From positions 1-49,081 of the forward strand of contig NZ_LGHL01000158.1 of the NCBI RefSeq assembly GCF_001908205.1: a stretch of 49,081 nucleotides of DNA, written 5' to 3'. The translations under genes were made by a program, and so were the position numbers. This document shows positions 25,875 to 35,761 of this stretch, one piece after another. Numbering within the stretch: the stretch's first letter is position 1; each line of letters starts with the position of its first letter. Source of the stretch: Bradyrhizobium sp. NAS80.1 (GTDB taxonomy: Bacteria > Pseudomonadota > Alphaproteobacteria > Rhizobiales > Xanthobacteraceae). The notes under the pieces were generated by a model. That model was not told the DNA's origin. It worked only from the letters and a program-made list of their open reading frames with translations, and made no database searches.

Positions 25875-25982
25875 CCCCTCATGGTGAGGAGCGCGAAGCG
25901 CGTCTCGAACCATGAAGGCCCGGCTCTGTCCCAGCGGCCATCCTACGAGACACCCGCTTCCAGCGGGCTCCTCAGGATGAGG
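25875..25982. repeat. Intergenic palindromic element, family 5
   Basis: It consists of CCCCTCATGGTGAGGAGCGCGAAG at one end and GCTCCTCAGGATGAGG at the other, with an inner GTCTCGAACCATGAAGG / CCATCCTACGAGAC pair. It sits within the efflux operon between adaptor and pump genes. Confidence 0.8.
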
Positions 25983-26005
25983 AAAACACTTGCGACGCGC
26001 GGGGG

Positions 26006-27199
26006 TTACCGCGTGAGCTGCTGGGCGTGCCGGTTGTCTGCGCTCGCCTCGGCCTCGGACCAGGACTGCGGCTTGACCTTGTCGCCGGCGGCAAACTTCT
26101 GGAAACCTTCGACCACGACCTTGTCGCCGGCCTTGAGGCCTTCGGTGATAAACCAGACGCCGTCCTGCACCGAACCGGTGCGCACCGGCTGCACTGCGAT
26201 GCGATTGTCATCTTTGACGACGAACACCTCGCTGCCGCCACCGCCATTGCGCTGGATCGCCTGCTGCGGCACCGCGATGGCATCGGAGTCGAGGCCCTGG
26301 TCGATGCGAACGCGGACATACATGCCCGGCAGGAGCTCGCGCTTGGGATTGCGGAACTCGCCGCGCAGCGTCACCTGGCCGGTACGGGCATCGACCTTGG
26401 CGTCGGAGAACAACAGCTTGCCGTCGAGCGAATAGATGGTGTTGTCGTCGAGCACGAGGTGCACCTTGGCGGCGTCGGGCGCGATGCGCTCGAGGTCGCC
26501 GCTCTCGAAGGCGCGACGAAGCTGGTTGAGCTCGGTCACCGACTGGGTGAAGTCGGCGTAGATCGGATCGAGTTGCTGGATGGTGGCGAGATTGGTCTCG
26601 TTCTGGACTGCGAGCGCGCCCTCGCTGACCAGGGCAGCACCGACGACTCCGTCGATCGGCGCGCGCACGGTGGCATAGTCGAGATTGAGCTTGGCGCGCG
26701 CGAGCTCGGCCTTGCGGCCTTCGACTTCGGCATGGGCCTGGCGCTCCGCCGCCACCGCCTTCTCGTTCTCGGCCTCGGGCGCGGCGCGCTGACTGGTCAG
26801 CGTGGCGATGCGGTGCGCCTGCTGCTTGGCCTGCATCAGCGCAGCCTCCGCCTTGGCGAGCCCGGCCTCGTTGGCCATCACCTCGACCTCGAACGGACGC
26901 GGATCGATGCGGTAGAGCGGATCGCCAGCCTTCACCTCGCTGCCCTGGCGGAACAGGCGTTCGACCACGATGCCGGACACGCGCGGCCGCACGTCGGAGA
27001 CGCGCGTCGGCGCGATGCGGCCCGGCAGCTCGCGCACCACCGCACGCGGCTGGGGTTTCACGGTGACAATGCTGACATCAGGATCGGCGGGCTGGGCGGC
27101 AGAGGCGGTAGAACCCGATTCACCGCAGCCGGCGAGCAGCGGCGCGAAGGCCGCGAGCATCATTGCAACGCTTGCCGATCGCGCTCGAAGTCCTGACAT
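26006..27199 (-). CDS. RND efflux periplasmic adaptor (membrane fusion protein, MexA/AcrA type)
   Basis: The 397-residue adaptor bridges the RND pump and the outer-membrane channel. The N-terminus is a lipoprotein signal with lipobox LLAGC. The mature chain has the lipoyl-half motifs (VSGIVVERLFRQGSEVKAGDPLYRIDP and LDYATVRAPIDGVVGAALV), the alpha-hairpin between them, and C-terminal beta-barrel strands (GEFRNPKRELLPGMYVRVRI). It is first in the efflux operon. No TetR-type repressor is encoded in the 417 bases upstream. Confidence 0.94.
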   Translation of the reverse strand: MSGLRARSASVAMMLAAFAPLLAGCGESGSTASAAQPADPDVSIVTVKPQPRAVVRELPGRIAPTRVSDVRPRVSGIVVERLFRQGSEVKAGDPLYRIDPRPFEVEVMANEAGLAKAEAALMQAKQQAHRIATLTSQRAAPEAENEKAVAAERQAHAEVEGRKAELARAKLNLDYATVRAPIDGVVGAALVSEGALAVQNETNLATIQQLDPIYADFTQSVTELNQLRRAFESGDLERIAPDAAKVHLVLDDNTIYSLDGKLLFSDAKVDARTGQVTLRGEFRNPKRELLPGMYVRVRIDQGLDSDAIAVPQQAIQRNGGGGSEVFVVKDDNRIAVQPVRTGSVQDGVWFITEGLKAGDKVVVEGFQKFAAGDKVKPQSWSEAEASADNRHAQQLTR

Positions 27200-27616
27200 G
27201 AACTGGGGTGCCCCGATGTTGTTGAAACGAAATCACGCTTCCGCGCTGGCCCGTTCTGGGCGATTCCGCGCGGCTGACCGGCTCAAAATAGAATGGACTT
27301 GTTGCGACGCAACGCATCGCGCGGGCGGCTCAATGTCACACGGCCCTATCACTCTGTGTTCTGTACGCTTTTCGGGATTCACCGGATTGTGAGTCGGGTT
27401 CCATCGCGGCGTGCTGCGGCAGAAGATCGCAATCACTCGGAGGTCTTCATTCGGTACTGGCTCACGCCCCATTCGGTTCCATCGGGCTCGAACATCTCGA
27501 CCAAGACGATGCGGTCGAATTGGCCCTCCCCAGCTCTCCACGGATTCGGCGCATCCGGCGCTTTTTTTGGGCTGGCGCTGTGCCATAGTGCTGATGCAAG
27601 CAAGCTTTCGTAACGG
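27200..27616. other. Intergenic region between divergent efflux and MotA-like genes
   Basis: These 417 bases contain no gene I can support on either strand. They should hold the promoter of the efflux operon (minus) and that of the MotA/OmpA-like pair (plus). A weak GCGC-ATCCG-GCGC stem followed by seven T residues lies at about 27557-27578, but the stem is too short to call a terminator with confidence. I see no clear operator. Confidence 0.5.
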
Positions 27617-28649
27617 ATGACACCGCCCATGCTGCCAGGCGCCTCGCCCCGCTCTCCCATGGACATCGAATATACCAAACTGTCCTCGCCCAGCGTCTTC
27701 CTGGTGCGGATGCTGGTCTTTCTGGTGCTGTGTACGCTGGTGGGCGTGGTGCTCTACAAGCAGATCATCAACGCCTTCTTCGCCAATCCCGGCCTCAATG
27801 CCCTGATCGGGGCGGTTCTGTTCATCGGCATCGTGCTGGCCTTTCGCCAGGTCATCCGGCTCTATCCCGAGGTCTCCTGGGTCAACAATTTCCGTATCGC
27901 CGACCCAGGCCTCGTCCCGTCCCGGCACCCGAAACTGCTGGCGCCGATGGCGGCGATCCTCGGCGGCGAGCGCTCCGGGCGGATGACGATCACCCAGACC
28001 ACCATGCGGCACTTGCTTGATTCGATCGCGACCCGCCTCGACGAGGCCCGCGACATCTCGCGCTACATGACCGGCCTGCTCGTCTTCCTCGGCCTGCTCG
28101 GCACCTTCTGGGGCCTGATCGAGACGGTCGGCTCGGTCGGCAAGGTGATCGACGGGCTCAAGGTCGGGGGGCGACGCCGGCGCCCTGTTCGACACGCTGA
28201 AGGAGGGCCTCGCCGCCCCGCTCGGCGGCATGGGCATCTCGTTCTCCAGCTCGCTGTTCGGCCTCGCCGGCTCGCTGATCCTCGGCTTTCTCGACCTGCA
28301 ATCGAGCCAGGCGCAGAACCGTTTCTACACGGATCTCGAAGACTGGCTCGCCACCACCGTGCGCGAATATGGCCGCGGCGAGGTTGCCATTGCCGCCTCC
28401 GGCGGCGGCGTTGCCAGCGGCGAGCTGCAGGCTGCGGTCGAGCGTCTGCGCTCCGTACTCGAGGAGGGCGGCGCCAGCCGCGGCACCACGGCGGCTATGG
28501 CGAGCCTTGCCGAAGCCATCCAGGCGCTGGTCTCGCATATGCGCACCGAGCAGCAAATGATCCGGGAATGGGCCGACGGCCAGGGCGAACAGAACCGCGA
28601 GATCCGGCGCCTCCTGGAACGGATCGCCCGCCAGCCGGAAAAGAGCTGA
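27617..28649 (+). CDS. MotA/TolQ/ExbB-family proton channel protein, with +1 frameshift
   Basis: Corrected, it is about 343 residues. There are two N-terminal membrane segments (MLVFLVLCTLVGVVLYK, LIGAVLFIGIVLAF), then the channel segments (YMTGLLVFLGLLGTFWGLIETVGSVG and GMGISFSSSLFGLAGSLILGFLDL), and a C-terminal helical tail (ERLRSVLEEGG ... IRRLLERIARQPEKS). The reading frame breaks at the six-G run 28166-28171. Removing one G restores VGGDAGALFDTLKEGL. With the OmpA-like gene downstream it forms a stator-like pair of the MotAB/TolQR type, but no flagellar or tol genes are nearby. The start could also be the ATG at 27659. Confidence 0.82.
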
Positions 28650-28664
28650 GGACAGGCTGAACTA

Positions 28665-28795
28665 TCGTGCCCCGGACGCAGCGCAGCACGCAGTGGTGCG
28701 CTGCTGAGCCGGGGCCCAGGACCTGATGCGTAAGACATGGGTCCCGGCTCTGCGGAGCAGCGCCAAGGCGCTGCACCGCGTCCGGGACACGAGAG
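28665..28795. repeat. Intergenic palindromic element, family 1 copy 3
   Basis: It runs from TCGTGCCCCGGACGCAGCGC to CGCGTCCGGGACACGAGAG and ends 14 bases before the OmpA-like start codon. It separates two genes that should be one operon. Confidence 0.85.
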
Positions 28796-28809
28796 TGGAG
28801 ACCTACATC

Positions 28810-29838
28810 ATGGCTCTAGCCCGCGGCCGCCGCAGCGAGGGCGCCTTCAACTACTGGCCGGGATTCGTCGACGCGCTGTCGACGCTGGTGCTGTCGATCG
28901 TATTCCTGCTGTCGGTGTTCCTGGTCGTGCAGTTCTTCCTGTCGCAGGAGGTGACCGGCAAGGACAAGGCGCTGGAGCAACTCAACGCCAAGATCGCCCA
29001 GCTCAACGAGCTGCTGTCGCTGGAAAAGCTCGGCAAGCTCAGCCTCGACGACCAAATGGCGCAACTGAAGGCCGGCCTCGCCTCGGCCGAGTCCGAGCGC
29101 GATCGCATGAGGGGCCTCTATGAGGGCCTCGCCAATGCCGGCAACGACGCGCAGGGAAAGACCACCGAGCTCAGCAAGGCGCTGGACTCGGAGAAGGCGG
29201 TCTCGGCGCGGGCGCTGTCCCAGATCGAGGTGCTGAACCAGCAGATCAGCGCGCTGCGGCGGCAATTGGCGGCGCTGGAAGAGGCGCTCGACGCCTCCGA
29301 GAAGCGCGACAAGGAATCGCAGAACAGGATCGCCGATCTGGGCGCGCGCCTGAATGTGGCACTGGCGCAGCGCGTGCAGGAATTGTCGCGCTACCGTTCG
29401 GAGTTCTTCGGCCGCCTGCGCGCCATCCTCGGCAACCGCCCCGACATCCGCGTCGTCGGCGATCGCTTCGTGTTCCAGTCCGAAGTGTTCTTCGACACCG
29501 GCCAGGCGACCCTGCTGCCGGAGGGCCGCACCGAGCTCGACACCGTGGCGAACGCGCTGATCGAGCTCGACAAGAAGATCCCCGCCGATATCCCCTGGGT
29601 GCTGCGCGTCGACGGTCATACCGACGTGCGCCCGGTCACCGGTCCGAACTTCAAGTCGAACTGGGACCTGTCCGCGGCCCGCGCGATCTCGGTGGTGCAG
29701 TACCTGATCTCGCTCGGCGTACCCGCCCAGCGCCTCGTCGCCGCCGGCTTCGGCGAATTCCAGCCGCTCGACACCGCCAGCACCGAGGACGCCTACAAGC
29801 GCAACCGCCGCATCGAGCTGAAGCTGACGGAGCGGTAG
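28810..29838 (+). CDS. OmpA/MotB-like peptidoglycan-binding protein
   Basis: The 342-residue inner-membrane protein has one N-terminal transmembrane segment (ALSTLVLSIVFLLSVFLVVQFF) and a long coiled coil (about residues 55-190). Its C-terminal OmpA domain binds peptidoglycan (FDTGQATLLPEG, RVDGHTDVRPV, NWDLSAARAISVVQYL, NRRIELKL). This is the MotB/stator topology and matches the MotA-like gene upstream. I chose the ATG at 28810; an upstream in-frame ATG at 28726 lies inside the palindromic repeat. The function in proton-driven envelope work is inferred from the pair. Confidence 0.9.
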   Translation: MALARGRRSEGAFNYWPGFVDALSTLVLSIVFLLSVFLVVQFFLSQEVTGKDKALEQLNAKIAQLNELLSLEKLGKLSLDDQMAQLKAGLASAESERDRMRGLYEGLANAGNDAQGKTTELSKALDSEKAVSARALSQIEVLNQQISALRRQLAALEEALDASEKRDKESQNRIADLGARLNVALAQRVQELSRYRSEFFGRLRAILGNRPDIRVVGDRFVFQSEVFFDTGQATLLPEGRTELDTVANALIELDKKIPADIPWVLRVDGHTDVRPVTGPNFKSNWDLSAARAISVVQYLISLGVPAQRLVAAGFGEFQPLDTASTEDAYKRNRRIELKLTER

Positions 29839-29862
29839 TGGTGTCTGACACACCTCAGCCTA

Positions 29863-29972
29863 TCATTGCCGGGCTTGACCCGGCAATCCATCAAGGAAGA
29901 TTCTTTCGAAGTGGATGGATGGCCGGGTCGAGTGATCTGTTCGGGCTAAACATCGAGCCCGGCCATGACGAA
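29863..29972. repeat. Intergenic palindromic element, family 6
   Basis: TCATTGCCGGGCTTGACCCGG...CAATCCATC and the inverse GGATGGCCGGGTCGAG...GAGCCCGGCCATGACG form nested inverted repeats. It lies between the OmpA-like and GNAT genes and ends ten bases before the GNAT ATG. Confidence 0.8.
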
Positions 29973-29981
29973 TGTATCCCG

Positions 29982-30422
29982 ATGATTCACCTCCGCCCCT
30001 ACCGACCTGAGGACGAAGCGGCCGCGATCGACCTCTGGCATCGCACCTGGCAGCAGGCCTATCCGCAGATCGACTTCGCCGCGCGCCTGGAATGGTGGCG
30101 CGAGCGCTGGCGCAATGATCTGGTACCGAAGGCCTCGATCGTCGTTGCCGAGCAGGACGGCGCACTGATCGGCTTCGTCACGATCGACGGCGAAGGCTAT
30201 CTCGACCAGCTCGTGGTCGATCCGGATCACTGGGGCTCGGACGCCGCACGGCTGCTGGTCGATGAGGCCAAGCGCCTCTCACCCACCGGCGTCACGCTGC
30301 TCGTCAACAAGGACAATGCCCGCGCCATCCGCTTCTACGAGCGCAACGGCTTTGCGCATGCCGGCGATGACGTGAACCCGACCTCGGGCCGGCCGGTGCT
30401 GAAGATGGTGTGGCGGGCGTGA
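29982..30422 (+). CDS. GNAT family N-acetyltransferase
   Basis: The 146-residue single-domain acetyltransferase transfers acetyl from acetyl-CoA to an amine. It begins MIHLRPYRPEDEAAAIDLW (the beta1-alpha1 opening). Its acetyl-CoA region is LDQLVVDPDHWGSDAARLLVDEAKR, and the C-terminal LLVNKDNARAIRFYERNGF is typical. I chose the ATG at 29982; the in-frame extension to 29838 is repeat sequence. The substrate cannot be predicted. Confidence 0.88.
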   Translation: MIHLRPYRPEDEAAAIDLWHRTWQQAYPQIDFAARLEWWRERWRNDLVPKASIVVAEQDGALIGFVTIDGEGYLDQLVVDPDHWGSDAARLLVDEAKRLSPTGVTLLVNKDNARAIRFYERNGFAHAGDDVNPTSGRPVLKMVWRA

Positions 30423-30572
30423 CGTCTGTCATGTCGAGATCCTGCACCCCTTCCAACTAAAATGTCGAAAACAACCCCATGCAAAGTAAGACCGCATTCG
30501 GCGGCGGCAGGTTGTAAGCACCTCAAGCAACATCATTTGCAAGCGTAACGGAGCAATCCAGCCCTCTCCGCA

Positions 30573-30712
30573 GTCATGCCCCGCCACCGGGTCTCGCCTT
30601 CGGCGAGACCGATGACAGGCTCCGGCGGGGCATCCAGTACGCCGCAGCCCCTCGACACTCAATCACAACGGTCTCTGGAATACTGGATCGCCCGCCTTCG
30701 CGGGCGATGACA
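30573..30712. repeat. Intergenic palindromic element, family 7
   Basis: GTCATGCCCCGCC...TCGCCTTCGGCGA...GGCGGGGCATCCAGTACGCC and a second hairpin TACTGGATCGCCCGCC-ttc-GCGGGCGATGAC. It fills the right half of the 321-bp gap between the convergent GNAT and ABC genes. The left half (30423-30572) contains TGTCGAAAACAACCCCATGC, which I recall as a dispersed intergenic repeat in Bradyrhizobium, but it occurs only once here. Confidence 0.75.
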
Positions 30713-30743
30713 CCGTGAGTGGGTGGGCTGCGCTGTGAACCCC

Positions 30744-32594
<1,851 letters not shown>

Positions 32595-32704
32595 AAGATC
32601 GGACCCAAAGAGACAAGTTAGCTCCACATAGGCCGGTGCAGGAGGGGTGGCAAATCCGGGATGTCCCTTAAGTGGCCGCCCGGTTCTCCTGTTCCCACAA
32701 TGAC

Positions 32705-32733
32705 TTGTTTTAGGCCCCCCCGTGGGGTATAGA
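32705..32733 (+). promoter_or_regulatory. Probable sigma70 promoter of rpmE
   Basis: TTGTTT (-35, 32705-32710) and TATAGA (-10, 32728-32733) are separated by exactly 17 bases and lie 62 bases before the rpmE ATG. It is the clearest promoter in the window and fits a highly expressed ribosomal gene. Confidence 0.6.
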
Positions 32734-32795
32734 GCCGCCCAAATCCGTCATCGATAGTCACTCAAGCGAGAGGCGCCGGGCGCCGGCGAATTGCC

Positions 32796-33023
32796 ATGAA
32801 AGCCGAAATTCATCCGAATTATCATACCATTACGGTCGTGATGACCGACGGAACCGAGTACCTGACCCGCTCGACCTGGGGCAAGGAAGGCGACAAGCTG
32901 CACCTCGACATCGACCCGAAGTCGCACCCGGCCTGGACCGGCGGTTCCCAGCAGCTGATGGATCGCGGCGGCCGCGTCTCGCGCTTCCAGAAGAAGTTCT
33001 CGGGCTTCCTCAAGAAGGATTGA
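32796..33023 (+). CDS. rpmE: 50S ribosomal protein L31 (zinc-free C-minus form)
   Basis: The 75-residue ribosomal protein begins MKAEIHPNYHTITVVMTDG and contains THPAW-like SHPAWTGGSQQLMDRGGRVSRFQKKF. It has no cysteines, so it lacks the zinc ribbon of C-plus L31. L31 links the 50S central protuberance to the 30S head. It is a single-gene transcription unit, with a promoter at 32705-32733 and an intrinsic terminator at 33051-33084. Confidence 0.97.
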   Translation: MKAEIHPNYHTITVVMTDGTEYLTRSTWGKEGDKLHLDIDPKSHPAWTGGSQQLMDRGGRVSRFQKKFSGFLKKD

Positions 33024-33050
33024 TCCGGCCGCAAGGCTCGGAACGAAAAA

Positions 33051-33084
33051 ACGCCCCTGGGAGACCAGGGGCGTCTTTGTTTTT
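33051..33084 (+). terminator. Rho-independent terminator of rpmE
   Basis: A perfect 10-bp stem ACGCCCCTGG / CCAGGGGCGT with GAGA loop is followed by CTTTGTTTTT. A run of A residues on the 5' side (33045-33051) means it could also stop minus-strand transcripts. Confidence 0.92.
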
Positions 33085-33087
33085 GCC

Positions 33088-33209
33088 GTCATTCCGGGGC
33101 GCGACAAAGTCGCGAACTACGATGCGCAATTGCGCATCTGAGAATCCATAACCACGATCGGGAGTATGGATTCCGGGCCCGCGCCAAGAGGCGCGTCCCG
33201 GAATGACGG
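33088..33209. repeat. Intergenic palindromic element, family 3 copy 1
   Basis: GTCATTCCGGGGCGCGACAA ... GCGCGTCCCGGAATGACGG, with the inner pair GAATCCATAACCACGATCGG / GAGTATGGATTCCGGG. It starts right after the rpmE terminator T tract. The second copy is at 34109-34253. Confidence 0.85.
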
Positions 33210-33229
33210 CCGTGATTGTCGATTGAACC

Positions 33230-33739
33230 TTACCGCTCGAACGCAGCCTTCAGCGCGTTGAGTTGCGGCACCAGCGGATTGCCGATCGCCGAGACGTCGG
33301 CGGGCGGAGTGTGGATGGAGGTGTCGAGACGGCGCACGCGGATCTGCAGGTTCATCGAGCGATGAATCAGGTCCTGCAACTGCGCGGGCAGCTTCTCGAT
33401 GGTATCGGAAGGACCGGGATCCGCGGCCGAGAGCTTGACCTTGGTCTTCTCGCGGTTGGCCTGGCTCAGCGTCATCTCGCCTTCCTTCACCGCGCGGTGC
33501 AGCAGGAGCCACGAAGCGAGCTGCATCAGGCGGGTGGTGAGACGCATGCTCTCGGTTGCATAAGTGAGACTGACGGCACGATCGAGCGCCTTGGCCTCGG
33601 TGCGGCCGGCACCGTCGAGATAGGCGGCGGTTTCTTCGACGAGATCCATGCCCTCGCGGAACAGGGCGCCGAACGCCGCAGAATTGGTGAACCGCTCGCT
33701 GAGTTGAACGAGAGCCCCGTCGGCCTGCAAACGTTCCAT
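33230..33739 (-). CDS. DUF1465 family protein, RcdA-like protease adaptor
   Basis: The 169-residue helical protein belongs to the DUF1465 family, which includes Caulobacter RcdA, an adaptor that helps ClpXP degrade the cell-cycle regulator CtrA. Typical segments are FGALFREGMDLVEETAAYLDG, YATESMRLTTRLMQLASWLLLHRAV and the hydrophilic C-terminal tail. Its role in cell-cycle proteolysis is inferred from the family. A candidate small RNA or leader ending in a terminator lies about 155 bases upstream on the same strand. Confidence 0.85.
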   Translation of the reverse strand: MERLQADGALVQLSERFTNSAAFGALFREGMDLVEETAAYLDGAGRTEAKALDRAVSLTYATESMRLTTRLMQLASWLLLHRAVKEGEMTLSQANREKTKVKLSAADPGPSDTIEKLPAQLQDLIHRSMNLQIRVRRLDTSIHTPPADVSAIGNPLVPQLNALKAAFER

Positions 33740-33893
33740 GGTTAACGCCCCTTACGCAACTGTTTACCTGTCCGGCTTTGGCGCCGGCTTATGATGAACA
33801 AATCATTGCGCGGGCGGGACGCGGAGTCCAGCGGCAAGCACGGATATGGTTTCCGCGCGTCTTTCCTCGGAATTCAACCGGAATGAGACGCAA

Positions 33894-33998
33894 AGCAAAA
33901 AAGAGCCGCCGGAGACCGGCGGCTTTGAAAGTTGATAACAGGGAGGCGTCAAACAGAGTGGACAGGAGCCACTCGGTGTCCAAAAGAGGACAGTTCCA
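33894..33998 (-). ncRNA. Candidate small RNA with anti-Shine-Dalgarno loops
   Basis: Read on the minus strand, three hairpins follow each other. TGTCC-tctttt-GGACA is at 33992-33977. GAGTGG-ctcctgt-CCACTC is at 33974-33956. A GTTTGA/TCAAC stem at 33954-33931 has a 13-base loop containing CCTCCC. They end in a strong intrinsic terminator (GCCGCCGG-tct-CCGGCGGC then TCTTTTTT, 33923-33895). No reading frame of substance covers it. Exposed CUCC motifs in hairpin loops are a known trait of alphaproteobacterial trans-acting sRNAs that block ribosome-binding sites. The alternative is a terminated leader upstream of the RcdA-like gene. The 5' end is a guess; no strong promoter is visible. Confidence 0.5.
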
Positions 33999-34108
33999 GT
34001 CATAAACGCGAAAGCTTAATCGACCGTAAATGAACGAATTTTTTGAAGGTTCGTTAGCCATGTCGGTCAGTGGCCGAGAGAGGTCTCGCGCTGCGTTTTC
34101 CATCCACT

Positions 34109-34253
34109 GTCATTCCGGGGCGCGACGAAGTCGCGAGCCCGGAATCCATAACCACGAGCGGAAGGAACGGCCCGGCTCTACCGACCTGCCCCTTTCAATG
34201 GCCTGGGGTTATGGATTCCGGCTCGGCGCTAACGCGCCGCGCCGGAATGACGG
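34109..34253. repeat. Intergenic palindromic element, family 3 copy 2
   Basis: GTCATTCCGGGGCGCGACGA...GAATCCATAACCACGAGCGG and the inverse GGGGTTATGGATTCCGG...GCGCCGGAATGACGG. It shares long arms with the copy at 33088-33209, about 1 kb away. The rest of the gene-free stretch 33740-34305 holds the candidate small RNA and an AACGAA/TTCGTT inverted repeat (34033-34055). Confidence 0.85.
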
Positions 34254-34305
34254 CGGGCGAATTCGGAGCCGCCGTCCGAGACACGAGATCTCTGCGACTT
34301 CAACT

Positions 34306-34497
34306 CTACGACTTGAAAAAACTATTCGCCGCATCGCGCGAGGCGCGCTTCTTTGTGGCGGCTTCCTCCAATCTCGCGATCTCGGTCTTGAGTAGAGCGA
34401 CGCGCTCGGTCAGTTCCTCGACAGACAAGAGTGAGAGATCCTGTCCGATTTCATGCGCGATCTTCTTGCGCGGGCGGTCGTCGTCTTCTATCGGCAT
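34306..34497 (-). CDS. DUF1192 family small protein
   Basis: The 63-residue protein MPIEDDDRPRKKIAHEIGQDL... continues into a leucine-rich helix (LSVEELTERVALLKTEIARLEEAATKK), the hallmark of the DUF1192 family of Rhizobiales. A strong AGGAGG precedes the ATG at 34497. The function is unknown; a coiled-coil partner protein is likely. It diverges from the quinone oxidoreductase gene. Confidence 0.85.
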   Translation of the reverse strand: MPIEDDDRPRKKIAHEIGQDLSLLSVEELTERVALLKTEIARLEEAATKKRASRDAANSFFKS

Positions 34498-34609
34498 CGT
34501 CGTTCCTCCTGCGTTCGCGCGGGCACACCGCTGAAGCGGTTGCCAGCTTGGACCGCGCTGGCTAAGCAATGGCCTCGTTTCAACCCGCACCTTTGCTCAA
34601 GGACACATC

Positions 34610-35608
34610 ATGGACAAGCTGCCCGCGCAAATGACCGTGGTCGCCATCTCCAAGCCCGGCGGACCAGAGGTGCTGGTACCGGAACAGCGGGCGCTGCCGC
34701 AGCCCGGGCCCGACGAGATCCTGGTCAAGGTGCAGGCCGCGGGCGTGAACCGGCCCGACGTGGCGCAGCGTTCCGGCGCCTATCCGCCGCCGCCCGGCGC
34801 CAGCGACTTGCCCGGCCTCGAGATCGCGGGCGAAGTGGTGGCAGTCGGCAGCAATGCCAAGCGGCACAAGATCGGCGACAAGGTGATGTCGCTCGTCGCC
34901 GGCGGCGGTTATGCGCAGTACTGCATCGCCCAGGACGCCCAGGCGATGAGCGTGCCGCCGGCGCTGTCGATCAAGGAAGCCGGTGCGCTGCCGGAAACAC
35001 TGATGACCGTCTGGCACAACGTGTTCGAGCGCGGCGGCCTGAAGGCCGGCGAGACGCTGCTGATCCATGGCGGCTCCTCCGGCATCGGCACGATGGCGAT
35101 CCAGCTTGCGAAGGCATTCGGCGCGAAGGTGATCGTCACCGTCGGCTCGCAGGACAAGATCGATGCCTGCCTCAAGTTGGGCGCCGACCGCGCCATCAAT
35201 TACAAGACCGAAGACTTCGTCGCCGTGGTCAAGGCGGAGACCAACAATGCCGGCGTCAATCTGATCCTCGACATGGTCGCCGGCGACTATGTCGACCGCA
35301 ACTATGACGCCGCCGCGGTCGACGGCCGCATCGTGCAGATCGCGACCCTCAACGGGCCCAAGGTGAGCGTCAACATCGCCAAGGTGATGGTCAAGCGCCT
35401 GACGCATACCGGCTCGACGCTGCGCCCCCGTAGTAATGCTGACAAGGCGGCAATGGTGGCCGCGATCGAGGCGAAAGTGATGCCGCTGCTGCGCGAAGGC
35501 CGCATCAAACCGGTGATGGACAGCACTTTCCCGCTGGAAAAGGCCGCCGACGCGCACCGGCGCATGGAGACCTCCGCACATATTGGCAAAATTGTGTTGG
35601 AGGCCTAG
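34610..35608 (+). CDS. NAD(P)H quinone oxidoreductase, zinc-free MDR (QOR/PIG3 type)
   Basis: This 332-residue medium-chain reductase lacks the zinc ligands of alcohol dehydrogenases. The N-terminal GroES-like part has VNRPDVAQRSGAYPPPPGASDLPGLEIAGEV. The Rossmann domain shows LLIHGGSSGIGTMAIQLAKAFGAKVIVTVGS, and the end shows FPLEKAADAHRRMETSAHIGKIVL. Family members reduce quinones or enones with NADPH. The ATG follows AAGGACACATC closely. Confidence 0.92.
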   Translation: MDKLPAQMTVVAISKPGGPEVLVPEQRALPQPGPDEILVKVQAAGVNRPDVAQRSGAYPPPPGASDLPGLEIAGEVVAVGSNAKRHKIGDKVMSLVAGGGYAQYCIAQDAQAMSVPPALSIKEAGALPETLMTVWHNVFERGGLKAGETLLIHGGSSGIGTMAIQLAKAFGAKVIVTVGSQDKIDACLKLGADRAINYKTEDFVAVVKAETNNAGVNLILDMVAGDYVDRNYDAAAVDGRIVQIATLNGPKVSVNIAKVMVKRLTHTGSTLRPRSNADKAAMVAAIEAKVMPLLREGRIKPVMDSTFPLEKAADAHRRMETSAHIGKIVLEA

Positions 35609-35761
35609 GTCTCTGGCCCACCGGAGCAAGGCGGAAACCCTTTGATTTTCCTCGCTTTCGTGGCATCTATCGCGACGTGCCGAACTGCTTCTGTTCGGTC
35701 TGAAATCGCCTTTTAGAATCGTCTTGCACACGAAATTTGCGTCGAACGCGGAGAGCTGACC

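Noticed and set aside
27617..29838. Zorya anti-phage system
   Set aside because: The MotA/MotB-like pair alone is not enough: no ZorC, ZorD or ZorE partner, the MotA-like tail is short, and neighbours are housekeeping genes.
33789..34103. Minus-strand frame of 104 codons across the candidate small RNA
   Set aside because: It spans the hairpins and terminator, has no RBS, and its composition is unlike neighbouring genes.
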